The notes below the pieces were generated by a model. That model made no database searches. It saw only the letters and a list, made by a program, of their open reading frames with translations, and was not told the DNA's origin. Below are positions 1-10,860 of a DNA stretch of 64,000 bases, in pieces. Made by a program: the position numbers and the translations under genes. Source of the DNA: Edaphochlamys debaryana (taxonomy: Eukaryota; Chlorophyta; Chlorophyceae; Chlamydomonadales); contig JAEHOE010000058.1 of assembly GCA_016858145.1 (NCBI GenBank), positions 124,001 to 188,000 on the forward strand, written 5' to 3'. The stretch's first letter is position 1. Each line of letters opens with the position of its first letter.

Positions 1-184
1 CGTTGCTGTGCCCATCCAGCAAGACCTAGCTGTCAGCAGGCCCCAGGCACTAGGCTAGGATGCGGCGGCGTCGCGTGAAGGCGCAGTGTGCGGCGCTGCC
101 TGCGCAGCCTTACTCTGCACCTGCACCACCCGGCCTAGCCCAGCAGCCCCCTTGTCCCTTACCTGCGTCCCTCCTTCCCTGCAG

Positions 185-3100
185 GCAACCTTTGCGGGCA
201 GTGCAAGGAGGGCTATGGGCGCACGGATTTTGGGTCCTGCATCTCCTGTCCTCCCTTGTACGTCAACCACCTGCTGTACCTGCTGAAGATCTCGGTCACG
301 ATCGTCATGATCTTCATCTCGGTCTACTCGATCCAGACCGAGATCCGCGAAGCCAACGTGCTGTGGACGCTCATGCAGGCACGTCACGCGCCTCACGCAT
401 CGCGTGGCGCAGGGGGTGGCCGATGCGCGCCGTGGCCTGCCCGGCTCCAAAGATGGCGGAAAGAAATCCGTGGGTCACTTTGATCCTTCGTTTCTGGACA
501 GACCCGCATAGTATGGTGCAAGGGATGTTGCTTTTCTCCAAGGAGAGCCTCGGCTGCTATATATGCCCGTCCTTCCCCGCAGGTGAACGCTAGCATGCAA
601 CGAGACGAGAAGCGGGAGCACGACGCAGCGGCAGCGGTCACGTCCGGCGGCGGCGACAGCGGCCCCGGCGGCGGCGGCGGTGGTGGCTACGGCCCTTCTG
701 GCCGTACCGCCGCCGCGGCCGCACCCTCGCCCGCGCCCTCCTTCCGCAGCAGCCGCAGCAGCAGGCGGAGCCGCAGTCGCAGTGGCCGTGTGGCGGCGGC
801 GGCGGCAGCAGCGGGCGACGAGGCGGGCGCTGGCGGAGCCGCTGCCGCTGCCGCCGCCGCCGCCGCTGCCGCCGCCGACTCAGAGCCCAGCGGTCAGACC
901 AACCCCGCCAGCACGTCTGGCCGCCTGCCGGTGCTAGGCAGCGGCGGCGGCGTAGGCGGCGCGGGCGAGTCAGAGGGCGCGTTCTGCAGCGTCGGGCCGA
1001 CGGCGGCGGCGGCGGACCCTCAGACGGTGCCTGCTCAGGCCGAAGCTGGCGCTGGCGCTGGCCCTGGCCCGGCGGCCCTGGCTCTGACGCCGCTGCTGTC
1101 GCCTCGCAGTTCGGGAGCCTCATCCGCCGGAGGCTGCCGGCCGCCGCCGTTTGCGCGGAGCGATAGCGGGCCCCGGTTGGTCATGGCGGGGAGTGGCGCG
1201 CGCCAGCCCTCTCGAAGCGCCGCGATTCCTTTGGCACTAGGCAGCGGCGACGGAGGCAGCGGCGTCGGCGGTAGCCCCTCCCGCGCCGTCGCCGTCGCCA
1301 TCCGCGGTGGCGGCGGCGGCGGAGCCGACAGCGGCGGCGGTGTGCGGCCTGTAGCGCCCTGGATGATGGACTCCCAAGACGCTCCCTCCGTCCTCTCCCT
1401 CGCCGTCGGCTTTCCCGTCCCATACGCCGGCAGCGGCGGCGGCAGCGCGTCGCTCGCCCTGACCAGCCCTGACGGCGCCGCCGGGCCGGGCAGCGGCAGC
1501 TCTGCCCGTCTGCCGGGCTCCCGGCAGCGGCTGAGCTTGAGTCGGTGGCCGTCCCTGCGGCTGGGGACGGCGACGTCGGGTGCGGCGGGGGTGGCGGCGG
1601 CGGCGGCGCAGCGCGGCCGCATGGGGGTGGGACGCATCATACGGTTTCCCAGCCAGGGCGGTGTGGGGGGCCGGGGCGCAGGCGGGGACGAGGACGGCGG
1701 CGGCGGCAGCGGCGGATCCGTGGGGCCTAGTGCAGCCACAGGGGTAGAGAGCCCTCGAGAGAGCGAGGAGGGCGCCTACCAAGAAGGCACAAACGGCACT
1801 GCAACCGTGGGGACCAGGGTGGCGGCTGGGGCAGAGAGCCCCCGGGGGAGCGATGAGAGTGCGGACCAAGGCGACACAGATGTTACGGCCACCGCAGCGC
1901 GGACGTCTGTGGGACCGCAGCTTGAGGGCCTAGAAGACGCGGCTCAAGCCCGGGCGGAGCTGGCGCAGGCAGAGCCAGCCGAGGTGACACCAGCGGCGGC
2001 GGTGGCGGTAGCAGTGCCGTTGGCGGCGCTTGCCGCCGCCGCCGCCATCCCCGCCGTGGAGCTGGCGGCGCCTCACCCCCGGTCGTCTGAGTCAGCCGAC
2101 CAGCTGTCACCGACCGCCCTGGAGCCGTACCTTGTACGGCATGAGCCGTACAGCTACATGCCCACACCTGGTCACGCGCCCAGGCCCCTGCCACCCGCCT
2201 TGACTCGCGCCGCACGCGGCGGCGCCGGCCCCAGCCTCTTGTCGTCCGTCGACGACCATTGTTCTACTGGAAAGGGCTTGGACGGCGCCGCCAGCTGCGC
2301 TAGCGATGCCTTGCTGGTGGGCCGCCCCAACCACCCACACGCCGGTAGTGCCGCTGGTAGCTCCGAAGCCCACTCATCCTCCTCCTCGCGGACTGGTGGC
2401 GGCAGCGCAGGAGCAGGCGCGGGCACGGGAGCAGCCGCCGCCGGCCGCCGCCGGTCCTCGCCCAACGGCCGTAACGCCCACACCAACGAACTCGCCAACC
2501 GCTCACAGCTGCACAGCAGCGACAGCTCGGCGCACCTGCGCCCTGGCACGCCGCCGGCGTCACACACGCCCGTCGACTGCTCCAGCCAGGTCCACAGCGG
2601 CCAGGGCACTTGCGGCGCGGCGGGCAGCTGCGGCGACAGCGGCAGGGGCAGCGGCGGCGGCGCTAGTGGCGGCAGCAGCGGCAGGGATTTCGGCGGGGGC
2701 TACAACAGGCGCCTCTTGGCAGCTCGGAGCGTGGACGGCCATCCCCATGCTGCCGCCGCAGCGGCCGCCAGTGGGGCTGCCGCCGCCGTCAGCGTCAGCA
2801 CTGCTGCCGCCGGCGCGGGGCCAGTACCGTTGTCTTCCGCGGGGCCGCCCCACGCGGACAGAGCCCCGGCAGCCCCCGCTGCGCCACCGGGGCCTGCGCC
2901 GCCGCCGCTGCATTCGTGCGTGGCGGCGTTCCGCAGCAGCCTGCGGCGCCCGCTGGAGGCTCCCGAGGCCCGGGCCGGGCCCACCCAGGCCCAGACGCTG
3001 GGCCCCTGGGGTCCCCTCGGTTATTCACAACCTCGCATCATAACCGCCCAGAGCGCCCGCCTGCAGGGATTTGCGGATCTCATCTCTGGCGCCGGCGCTA

Positions 3101-6100
3101 GGGCAGGATCTGGATCTCGAACGGACGGTGCTGGCGCGGGCGTTGGCGGCGCCGGCGTGCCCCGTCAGCCCGCGGCACCTGTGAGCGCCCTGGCGGCAGC
3201 GGCGGAGGTGGCGGCGGCGGCAGGGCCTCCGTCGGCTGCCTCCGCCGCCTCCGCCGGGCAGCTCCTGGAGCGAGTGCGGTCGGCCCGACTGGCCCTCGAG
3301 TCCCTTCGCTCCCCAGGCAGCGGCCGAGGCGGGGCCGGCGGCGGGGGTTTGACAGACGGAGGCGACGGTGGCGGCGACGTGGGCCTGACGGCTGGTCGTT
3401 TCGGCGGCCGCGCCTCCTCCACTCGCGTTGCCAGTGACCCGCTGTTTGCTTTGGCCGAGGCCGGCGAGGGGCTGAGCTCTCTGGGGACGCCCGCCGCCGC
3501 CGAGGCCTTGCCGCCGCCGCCGCCAGCGCCGCCGCCGATGGCATCAGAGCGGGACGAGCCTGCTGCCGCCAGTCCTCAGGGCGCCCCTGCGGCAGGGCCC
3601 AGCGTATGGTCCTCCGTCCGCACCGCCGCCCGGGCCCCCCTCGCCTCCACCTTTTGGGTTCCACCCCTTCCGGACCCCTTAGCGCCCGCTGCTGCTGCCG
3701 CCGCCGCTGTGGCGACACACCCGACCCCGGCACCGCCCACCATCGCCATTCCCCTTACCAACCGCCCCGACTCCAAGCCGTCAGCCACTGAGCTCCGGTC
3801 ACCCCAGGCAATCCTCTCCCCCGTCTCGCCCAGCCTGCCCCTGCCCCCCCCGGGTCCTGTCCCGCTGACCCTAGCCGCCCCAACGCTGGCCCTGGCCCCG
3901 TCGGCTGTCGGGCGACCCTCCCTGGACCGCCCCTCCGATGAGGCCAACGGCGGCGGCGCCAGCCTCTCCAGCCCGCTCCTCTCCGTCATGACCCCAAGCC
4001 AGTCGGTATCTGAGCTAGACCTCCGCCGCGGCCTGCACGCCTCCCACTCGCTCTCCCAGGAGGCAATTCTTCTTAGCTCCGTAGAGGCGGCGGGCAGCGG
4101 CCGGGGCGGCGGCGCCGCCGGCGCCATCGCCGCCGCCACCCCCCCCGACGGCGGCGCGCCGCCCGAGCGGTTGCTGAGTCACCCGGCGGCGGCGGGCAGC
4201 GCGATGACGTCACCGCCGCCGCCGCCGCCGCCACGGGCGCTCCGTCCCCGGCTGCGAGGGCTCACTCTAGACCTAGCCGAAACCCTAGCTTCGGGCGAAG
4301 GCCCCGCCACGCTCAGCCCGCGCGCCGCAGACGCGGATTCGGGAGCTAGCGCAGCCGCCACCCCCACCGCCGCCACCGGCGCCGCTGCCGCTGCCGCCGC
4401 CGCCACCAGCTCCGACTGGCAGCCCCCGCCGTCGCCCCCGCCTGGCGCCGCCAGGACCTCCCCCTCGCTCCGCCACACAGTGGCATTCACACTGCGGCAC
4501 GGCAGCCCCTCAGCACCGAGCCCCAGGGGCGGGGACCCGCCCTTGCCCCTGTCCCCCCTGAGTCCCTCCAACTCCGGCCGCTTCAGCGCCGGCGGCGGCA
4601 GCAGCGGCCGCGGCTGGCAGGTCCCTGCCGCCGCGGCCGCCGCCGCCACAGCGGTCCCCGAGCGCCGCTCCTTCCGGCCGCCGCGGCTGGAGAAGATCCC
4701 ATCCATGTCCCCATCGCCCTCGGATGCGGCCTCCCCGGCCTCCGGCCTCGAGCCGCCCCTGCCGCCCCGCCCCGGCCAACACCTGCCCCTCGCGCGCGGC
4801 GTGAATGGCTCGACGGGTGGAGGCATCGGCCGTGGAGGTGGAGGTGGGGGTGGTGGCGGCGGAGGCGGGGGCTCCTCCTCATCGCCTGCGTCCTCCCTAC
4901 CGCACCACGGCGGCGGCCGGGGCGGCGGCGGCGGCGGCGGCCGCCACCGCGGCTCCGTACTGTCGGACAGCTCGTCCGTACTGGCGGGCGGCAGGCGCTC
5001 GATGCGGCGGCGGCCGGGTGCCGTACCCACGTACAGCACCGTCATCAAGATCCTGGTGTCGTACGCGCAGGTGTGCCGGCCGGGATCGCTGCTTTGCGGC
5101 CTCCGGCCGACTAGCTACCCTGGCGTGCGCACTCCCTCTCTCCAGCACTCGCTGAACGCCAGCCTCCTCTCACGCCCTCGCTCACTCACCCCTCCTCCCT
5201 GCTCCCAACCCCACGCCCCCTCCCTCTCTGGACCCCTCGCGTCCCCCTGGACCCCCCAGGTGCTGTCAATTGTGCGCAAAGTCAATCTGGAGTGGCCCAC
5301 GGCCGTGCGGGAGTTCCTGGCCGCAGCCAACTCGCTCTCCTACTCGGTATCCTCCTTCATCTCCCTGGATTGCTCCCTGTCGCGCGCATCTGCCGTACCC
5401 GTGAGCGTGCAGCGTACGGCAATCTCGCTGGCCGTACCGCCCATGCTGGCGGCGGCGGCCTTCCTGCTGTGGTGCGCTTTGTACCTGAGACTGCGCGCGA
5501 TCAAGGTATTGTGTGGACGAGGCTGGGGGCCGGGTGGCTAGGGGCTTGAAAGGGCGTGGTAGCGGAAAGTGTGCGAAGGTTGTCCGCGGGCGATGGTGGG
5601 GCGGGCGTGGCTGGACGCTAGGATGGAGGCAGGATGCAAGCCAATGCCTCTAATCCCTCTGTATTACGCTGTCCCTGCCCTGCCAGGAGCACCCGCCCAG
5701 GTTCGGTCACTACATGAACACTCGCTTCGTGACAACAGGTGAGTAACAACAAGAGGAGGAGGGCGAGGAGGGCGAGGAGGAGGGGCCCTCTAGATGCCAC
5801 CACACAAGGCTACGGCGTCAAGCGGCAGCCCCTGCCCAGCCCCCACGTCACCGCCTCGCTCACGCCTTCCCCTCACTTCCCCCTCCTCCCATTAGTCATC
5901 GTGATCGTATTCTACGCCTACCCCGCCGTGACCGACCTGCTGCTCTCCATCTTCTCCTGTCCCGTACTGGACGAGGACGATCCCAGCCTGCCGTACACGT
6001 CGGCGCTGCGGGCGGTTGGGGCGTTCTGGGCTGAGGATTACGACATGCGTTGCTTCAGCGGCTGGCACTGGTGCGATACTACCGTACTGCTGCTGATAGG

Positions 6101-8750
6101 GTTTCGGTGTTTGGCAAAGGGCTTGCAAAGTATTGTTGTCGAGATACTTGCGACGGGTCGAGGCTGCTCGGCTGAACCCAGGGGGACCTGCTGTTTGAAG
6201 GGGAAGGGGTCGGGCTTAAGGCAAGTCCCTGTGCCGGGTAAAGGCGGCAGCATGCAGGCTGGGCTTGGCCCTGCCTGTCTGCTCGCTGCGCCCGTTACTC
6301 AAACCTCCGGTGTGTCCGTCCGTCGATCCCCCAGGTGGCTAGCACTGGCGCTTGCGGTGCCGGGGGTGGTGGTGTTCAGCTGCGGAGTGCCGGCGGCCTC
6401 GGCGGCCTTCCTGTGGTCCCAGCGGGCCCGGCTCGAGGTGGGCGGGGCCTGGGGCAGGGCGGAGGGTCATGCGGCAGCCGCCGAGCCGAGGGGTCAAGCC
6501 ACTGCATACTTTGCAACAGAATACAATGGAGAGGAACACTGCTGTAACATCCGGAGGCGCGTTCCCCAACGCGTTCCCCAACGCGTTCCCCAATCTGAAC
6601 ACGCCGTGTGCAGTCCGACCCCGCGTTTGGCGCCAAGTGGGGCTTCGTGTACGGCGAGTACCGCCCGCGGTACTTTTTCTGGGAGAGCATCATCATGTGA
6701 GTCAGGGCATTACCATGATGCTGGGGTGCCGTGGAGCGGCGGGCCAGCGAGTCGTGGACAGGGGCTGCTCAGCAGTGGGTTCCTGTCATGCGGCCTCGCT
6801 CCCACCTCAACCTCGTTCCCTCTTCCCCTCCCCTCCTCCTTTCCTCCTCCCTCGTCCCTCTCTCCCTCCTCCCCCCCCCCCAGGCTGCGCAAGCTGCTAA
6901 TGGTGGTGGTGATTGTTTACGTGGGTTATGTGGGCGTGGGGGTGCAGGTGAGGTGGGGTGGGGAAGGGGCTGGGGCTGCGCTTGCGGAGCGGATGCGAAC
7001 TTGATGGGGCTCTCATGGGGCCAGGCACCCTTGTAGAGGCTCTGAGGGAGGGCTGCTGAGAAGGAGCTGGGCCGGCAGTTACTCCGCACCAGGCCGGGCG
7101 CAGCGCCTCCCCAGCGTCCCAACCCTCAAGCCCCAACCACCAACGCCCAACCGCCAACCGCTCCGCAGGTGCTGGTGGCCATGGGGGTGCTGGTCACGGC
7201 CATGGTGCTGCAGCTGCTGGCGAGGCCCTTCAAGGAGCCGCACATGAACTACCTGGAGCGCATATCGCTCTACTCCACCTGCGCCACCCTCTACTTCTCT
7301 CTGTTCTTCTTAATCGAGGGAGTGGGCGAGGTGCGTGGCACTGCCGGATGAGGGTTTCGGTTTAGGGTTTCGGTTTAGGGTTCTGGGTGGGGGTGCCGGT
7401 GGCTGCACGGATGGGCTCTGTTGTGGGGGACCACCCGCCCCCACCGGGGCGCGGCGCCGCGCCCCATTGGCGGGGCCTCCCGATGGCGCGACGAGGGTCT
7501 CTGCTCTGCAATCCCAGTGCCCCGCGGAGGCCACTCTGCTGCTTACCCCGCGGCAGGGGCGCGGGCGCTTGGTGGCTGTGTCGGTTGGCGTGATTCCTGC
7601 CCCCACGGCCCGCCCCATCCTTCCGTCCCACCGCCCTCTCCCAGGTCGCCCGCATGGTGCTGTCCATCCTCATCATGGTCGGCAACACACTGGTGGTGAG
7701 CCAGGCCCAGAGCGGGCCCAGTGGGGCCCGGGGCTGGGCCCGAGGGGGCCCAGGATAGTCGAGGGGCATCCAGCACCCAAAGTCTCCGCAACGCCACACC
7801 AACCCCGCGCCACCATCCCATCTGATCTCTGTCTGCAGGTGCTGTACTTTGCATTCTGCATCGTACGGGAGTTTGTACGGCACTGTGTGCGCGAGTACGA
7901 CCTGGACGGCGACGGCCGCCTGTCGTGGAACGAGTTCATATTCATGATCGATGTGCGTGACGCTGACGTACAGTGCTTCTGTTGGGACTCGTGCCGCCCC
8001 AGCTGTCTTGCATGTTGGCCAGGGCCCTGGCTGCTCACGCTGGCCCTTTACCCCCCGGCCCCCCAAATAAATTCGACCGTTTTCCAACATGACACGACCC
8101 ACCGCCCGTCTCACTCTCCCAACCCTGGCGCATCCCCGATCAGGAGAAGTTCGGCGGCAACTGGTTCGGGCGCGCACTGCTGTGGGCGCTGCGGCGCGCG
8201 GGTCGCCACGCGCGCGGCGTGGGGCGGGGCGTGGGCGGGGCGATGCGGGGCAGCGCCGCGGTGGTCAGCCGCATGGCTTCGGGAAGGTGCGGCAGGGGGG
8301 GGGTCCAGGAAGGTCTGGCTGGGAGGTGGAGGGGACGGGCGGGAAAGATCGCAGAGAAACGTGATACAGCATGGAGAGCGGGGCATTGGGCAGGGAGGAG
8401 GCGGCCCACCCACCTCACCCCCGCCCCGACCCCGCCTCGCTTGGCTCCGCAGGCCCTCAGTGGTGTCTCGCAGCGGCAGCCTGCTACTGCCCTCGGAGTC
8501 CCTCGCCCACACCGTATCGTTCAAGTCCTTCCGGCGCCGCAGCAGCCGCCGCTCCGCCTTTTCCGCCGGCTTCAGCATCGCAGGGAGTGTCGCGGGAGAC
8601 ACGCCAAGAGCCACGCCCGCATCTGCGTCTGCCACAGCAGCTGGAGCGATGGGGTCCGGCGTAGGACCGCCGGGTCCTCCCTCGCGGGCCCCCTCCCGAG
8701 CGCCCTCGCGTGGGGCCACACGGGCACCCTCCGTCGCATCGGGCAATTGA
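185..8750 (+). CDS. Polytopic membrane protein with Cys-rich motif, giant low-complexity loop and EF-hand (5' partial)
   Basis: The start lies left of the window. Exons: 185-378, 583-5070, 5260-5505, 5687-5738, 5896-6070, 6335-6437, 6614-6696, 6884-6947, 7169-7330, 7645-7695, 7839-7952, 8144-8286, 8453-8750. All phases agree, and about 2,056 residues are in the window. In order: a short Cys-rich motif (NLCGQCKEGYG...CISCP), one membrane segment, about 1,496 residues of Ala/Gly/Ser/Pro-rich sequence in a single exon, then a conserved core (IKILVSYAQVLSIVRKV, EYRPRYFFWES) with several membrane segments, an EF-hand (YDLDGDGRLSWNE) near 7899-7940, and a Ser/Arg-rich tail. The core resembles a family of predicted green-algal proteins that pair ephrin-receptor-like Cys motifs with a channel-like membrane region; its function is unknown to me. 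The EF-hand suggests a Ca2+-responsive cytosolic tail. The first visible intron uses a GC donor (CAG|GCACGT), because the nearby GT would break the frame. Confidence 0.8.
7352..7383 (+). repeat. Short interstitial telomere-like repeat in an intron
   Basis: The intron after the 7169-7330 exon contains GGG followed by alternating TTTCGG and TTTAGGG units, twice. TTTAGGG is the plant-type telomere unit; some chlamydomonads use TTTTAGGG. The array is too short to be a telomere. Confidence 0.7.
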
Positions 8751-10860
8751 GCGAGCGGGTTTGTGTTGGGGCTCGTGGGAAGGAATCACAAGATCTCTTG
8801 CGTGCGATGCCGAGCGACTTTGCATAGGGACTCCTGGTGGCTTGAAGTGCACTCGATAAAGCTTGGGTGCCTGGAGTACAGCGGTGTTGTGCAGCAGGGG
8901 GTCGTTGGGGGACCGGAAGCAGGACTGGGTTGCGTGCTCACACTACTACTTGGACACTGCTGTGTTTTTTCACTGGCTCACTGGTGGCTCGCTACTTAAT
9001 GGATGACTTCTATTGCTTGAGGAGGGTTCCCACTGACACGGCATACTCCGTGATACGCTGGCTGTGGAGGCGGTTGAGAGCCAGCCATCGAGGGACTTCC
9101 CACAGGGCTCAGCCCTTTCGCTGCCTTCGGGCAGCCACCCTTGTTTCTGATGTATAAGATCCCTTACATGCTCGTTGCTTTCATGATAATGAACGACCCT
9201 AGCCATGGGGTTACCTACGTAAGATCCCAACGCGCGGCGTGGTGGCGTGTGCATGTTGCGCCGTTGTGTCTATTCGCCTGGAGGCGAAGGCTGGGATGTG
9301 GCTCTGTGCATGCGTGTGCGTGGGGTAGACTGGAGCCAATGATGGTTCGTCCGCGTGCGGGGCCGAGTGTGCGCGTCACCTACGTCTCTGCAGCTGCCAG
9401 TGAGTGGGCGCTGATGGTGGGGACCTGGAGCGGGTATGGAGCGGCTTGGTATAGCGCAGGACGGACATACCGGTACCTCTTGGGACGGAAAGACGGCAGC
9501 TCGGTGATGTCAGACGGGACGTGCTGACCTAGTTGCATTTGTCCTCCTTACCTTCTGTGGTGTGCTTGGCTTGGGCATGAGCTGGTGTTTGTTTCTCTGG
9601 GTGCGCTGTGTCAGAATGATTGGGTGCTGTGGCCGGAGTGTTGGCTTCATCGGAGAACTGCACACGCATCCGCTGTGTTGGTTGACGGTCCATCCATGAA
9701 GGCCATGTGTGCGCGTCTTGCAAAGTCCAGGGCAGCCGCCGCGTGTGAGGTAGGGCGCTGATGGTGCGTACAGGGACGGAGCGGTGGCCATTCACAACGT
9801 GATTGATGCAGTACAGGCGCTCGGTAGTGTCATGCACATCAGATGGTCCCTGCGTTGTGCGTGGAGGCCTCTTGTGTGCTGACCTTTCATGTTGGGCTTC
9901 AGTGGTTTTGATTTGGTGCTGGTGATCTGGATGTGCTTTGCCGGCTTGACGCGTCATTGACTGAACGCTCCGGACATGCCCGTGTCGAATGAATATCTGT
10001 GCATGTGTCGGGTGCGGCCTGGGGTGTGATTGACTTGTGTGATGCGCCTGGCTAGAGCGTGACAATAGATCCCGGTATGGAATCTATGGATCTGCCGGCC
10101 CAAGGCCTGCTGGGGCAGTCGGGGGCAGCCGGGGCCGATGTTGTGGAACTCCCAAGTCCCCCTAGTGACCGAGCCTAGTGGCCTAGGCATCGTCACGGTT
10201 AAGGGTGAGGTAGACCAGGTGTCGACATGGGAAGGCATGGAGGCATGACTGGGCCTCCGTCAGAGCGGAGAGCGCTAGTCACGCTTCCCTACAATGTTGC
10301 CTGCATCCAGACCGCGTGGGGATGCCTTGGGCTGCACAAGGCCTCACCAAGCAGCAGGGGGAAGCGGGGCCGTCAAGGGGTAGCCCGGACGCCGGGCCCT
10401 CGGCAGACGGCGACGTGCTTTGCATGCTGGCACGCCCCCTGACCAGCCCTTTTCTGTCTCTCCCCCAAACCCAAGCAGTTAACAGTCGCCTGCGACGGCT
10501 TCACAACCACGTAAACAGTCTCTGCTGCGAGGAGGGCGAGGAAGGAAGCAGGGGGCAGGCGGGTCAAGGGCGGCGAGTCCGCGAGGCACACAGGGCCGCG
10601 GGGGCAGCCACGGGGTGCTGGGGCCCTGCTGGGGCCTCCTGGACAGCCCTCACCCATCACTCCAGCAACGCCAGGCAACCGGTTCACGAGCACGCTGGCT
10701 GTTGGGCCCTCCGCGGCCTGCAGGATATGTTTGGGCAGTACGGCAGTTTCAGCGACGAAACGTGCCACGCAACCTGCGCCACTACAAGTACACAAGCGAC
10801 AACATTAAAGTAGTAGTTGGCAATGCTGAAGAATGCGCGAGGTCCCCCGCGCACAACACA
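8751..10860. other. Intergenic region, no gene recognised
   Basis: About 2.1 kb between the membrane-protein stop and the first kinase gene. Base composition is less GC-rich than the exons. Open frames here (for example 9529-10065, -) are Thr/His/Gln-rich and resemble no protein. I see no TGTAA in the first 800 bases, so the 3' UTR end of the upstream gene is not located. Confidence 0.5.

Noticed and set aside
4179..5048. Antisense open frames in the low-complexity exon
   Set aside because: Repeats of GCC/GGC are open on both strands. Only the + frame continues into conserved membrane exons.
5739..7004. 421-residue open frame on +
   Set aside because: It reads through three introns of the membrane-protein gene and covers conserved exons only in part.
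9529..10065. 178-residue open frame on -
   Set aside because: There is no domain, and the Thr/His/Gln-rich composition is that of non-coding sequence in this genome. No splice partner was found.
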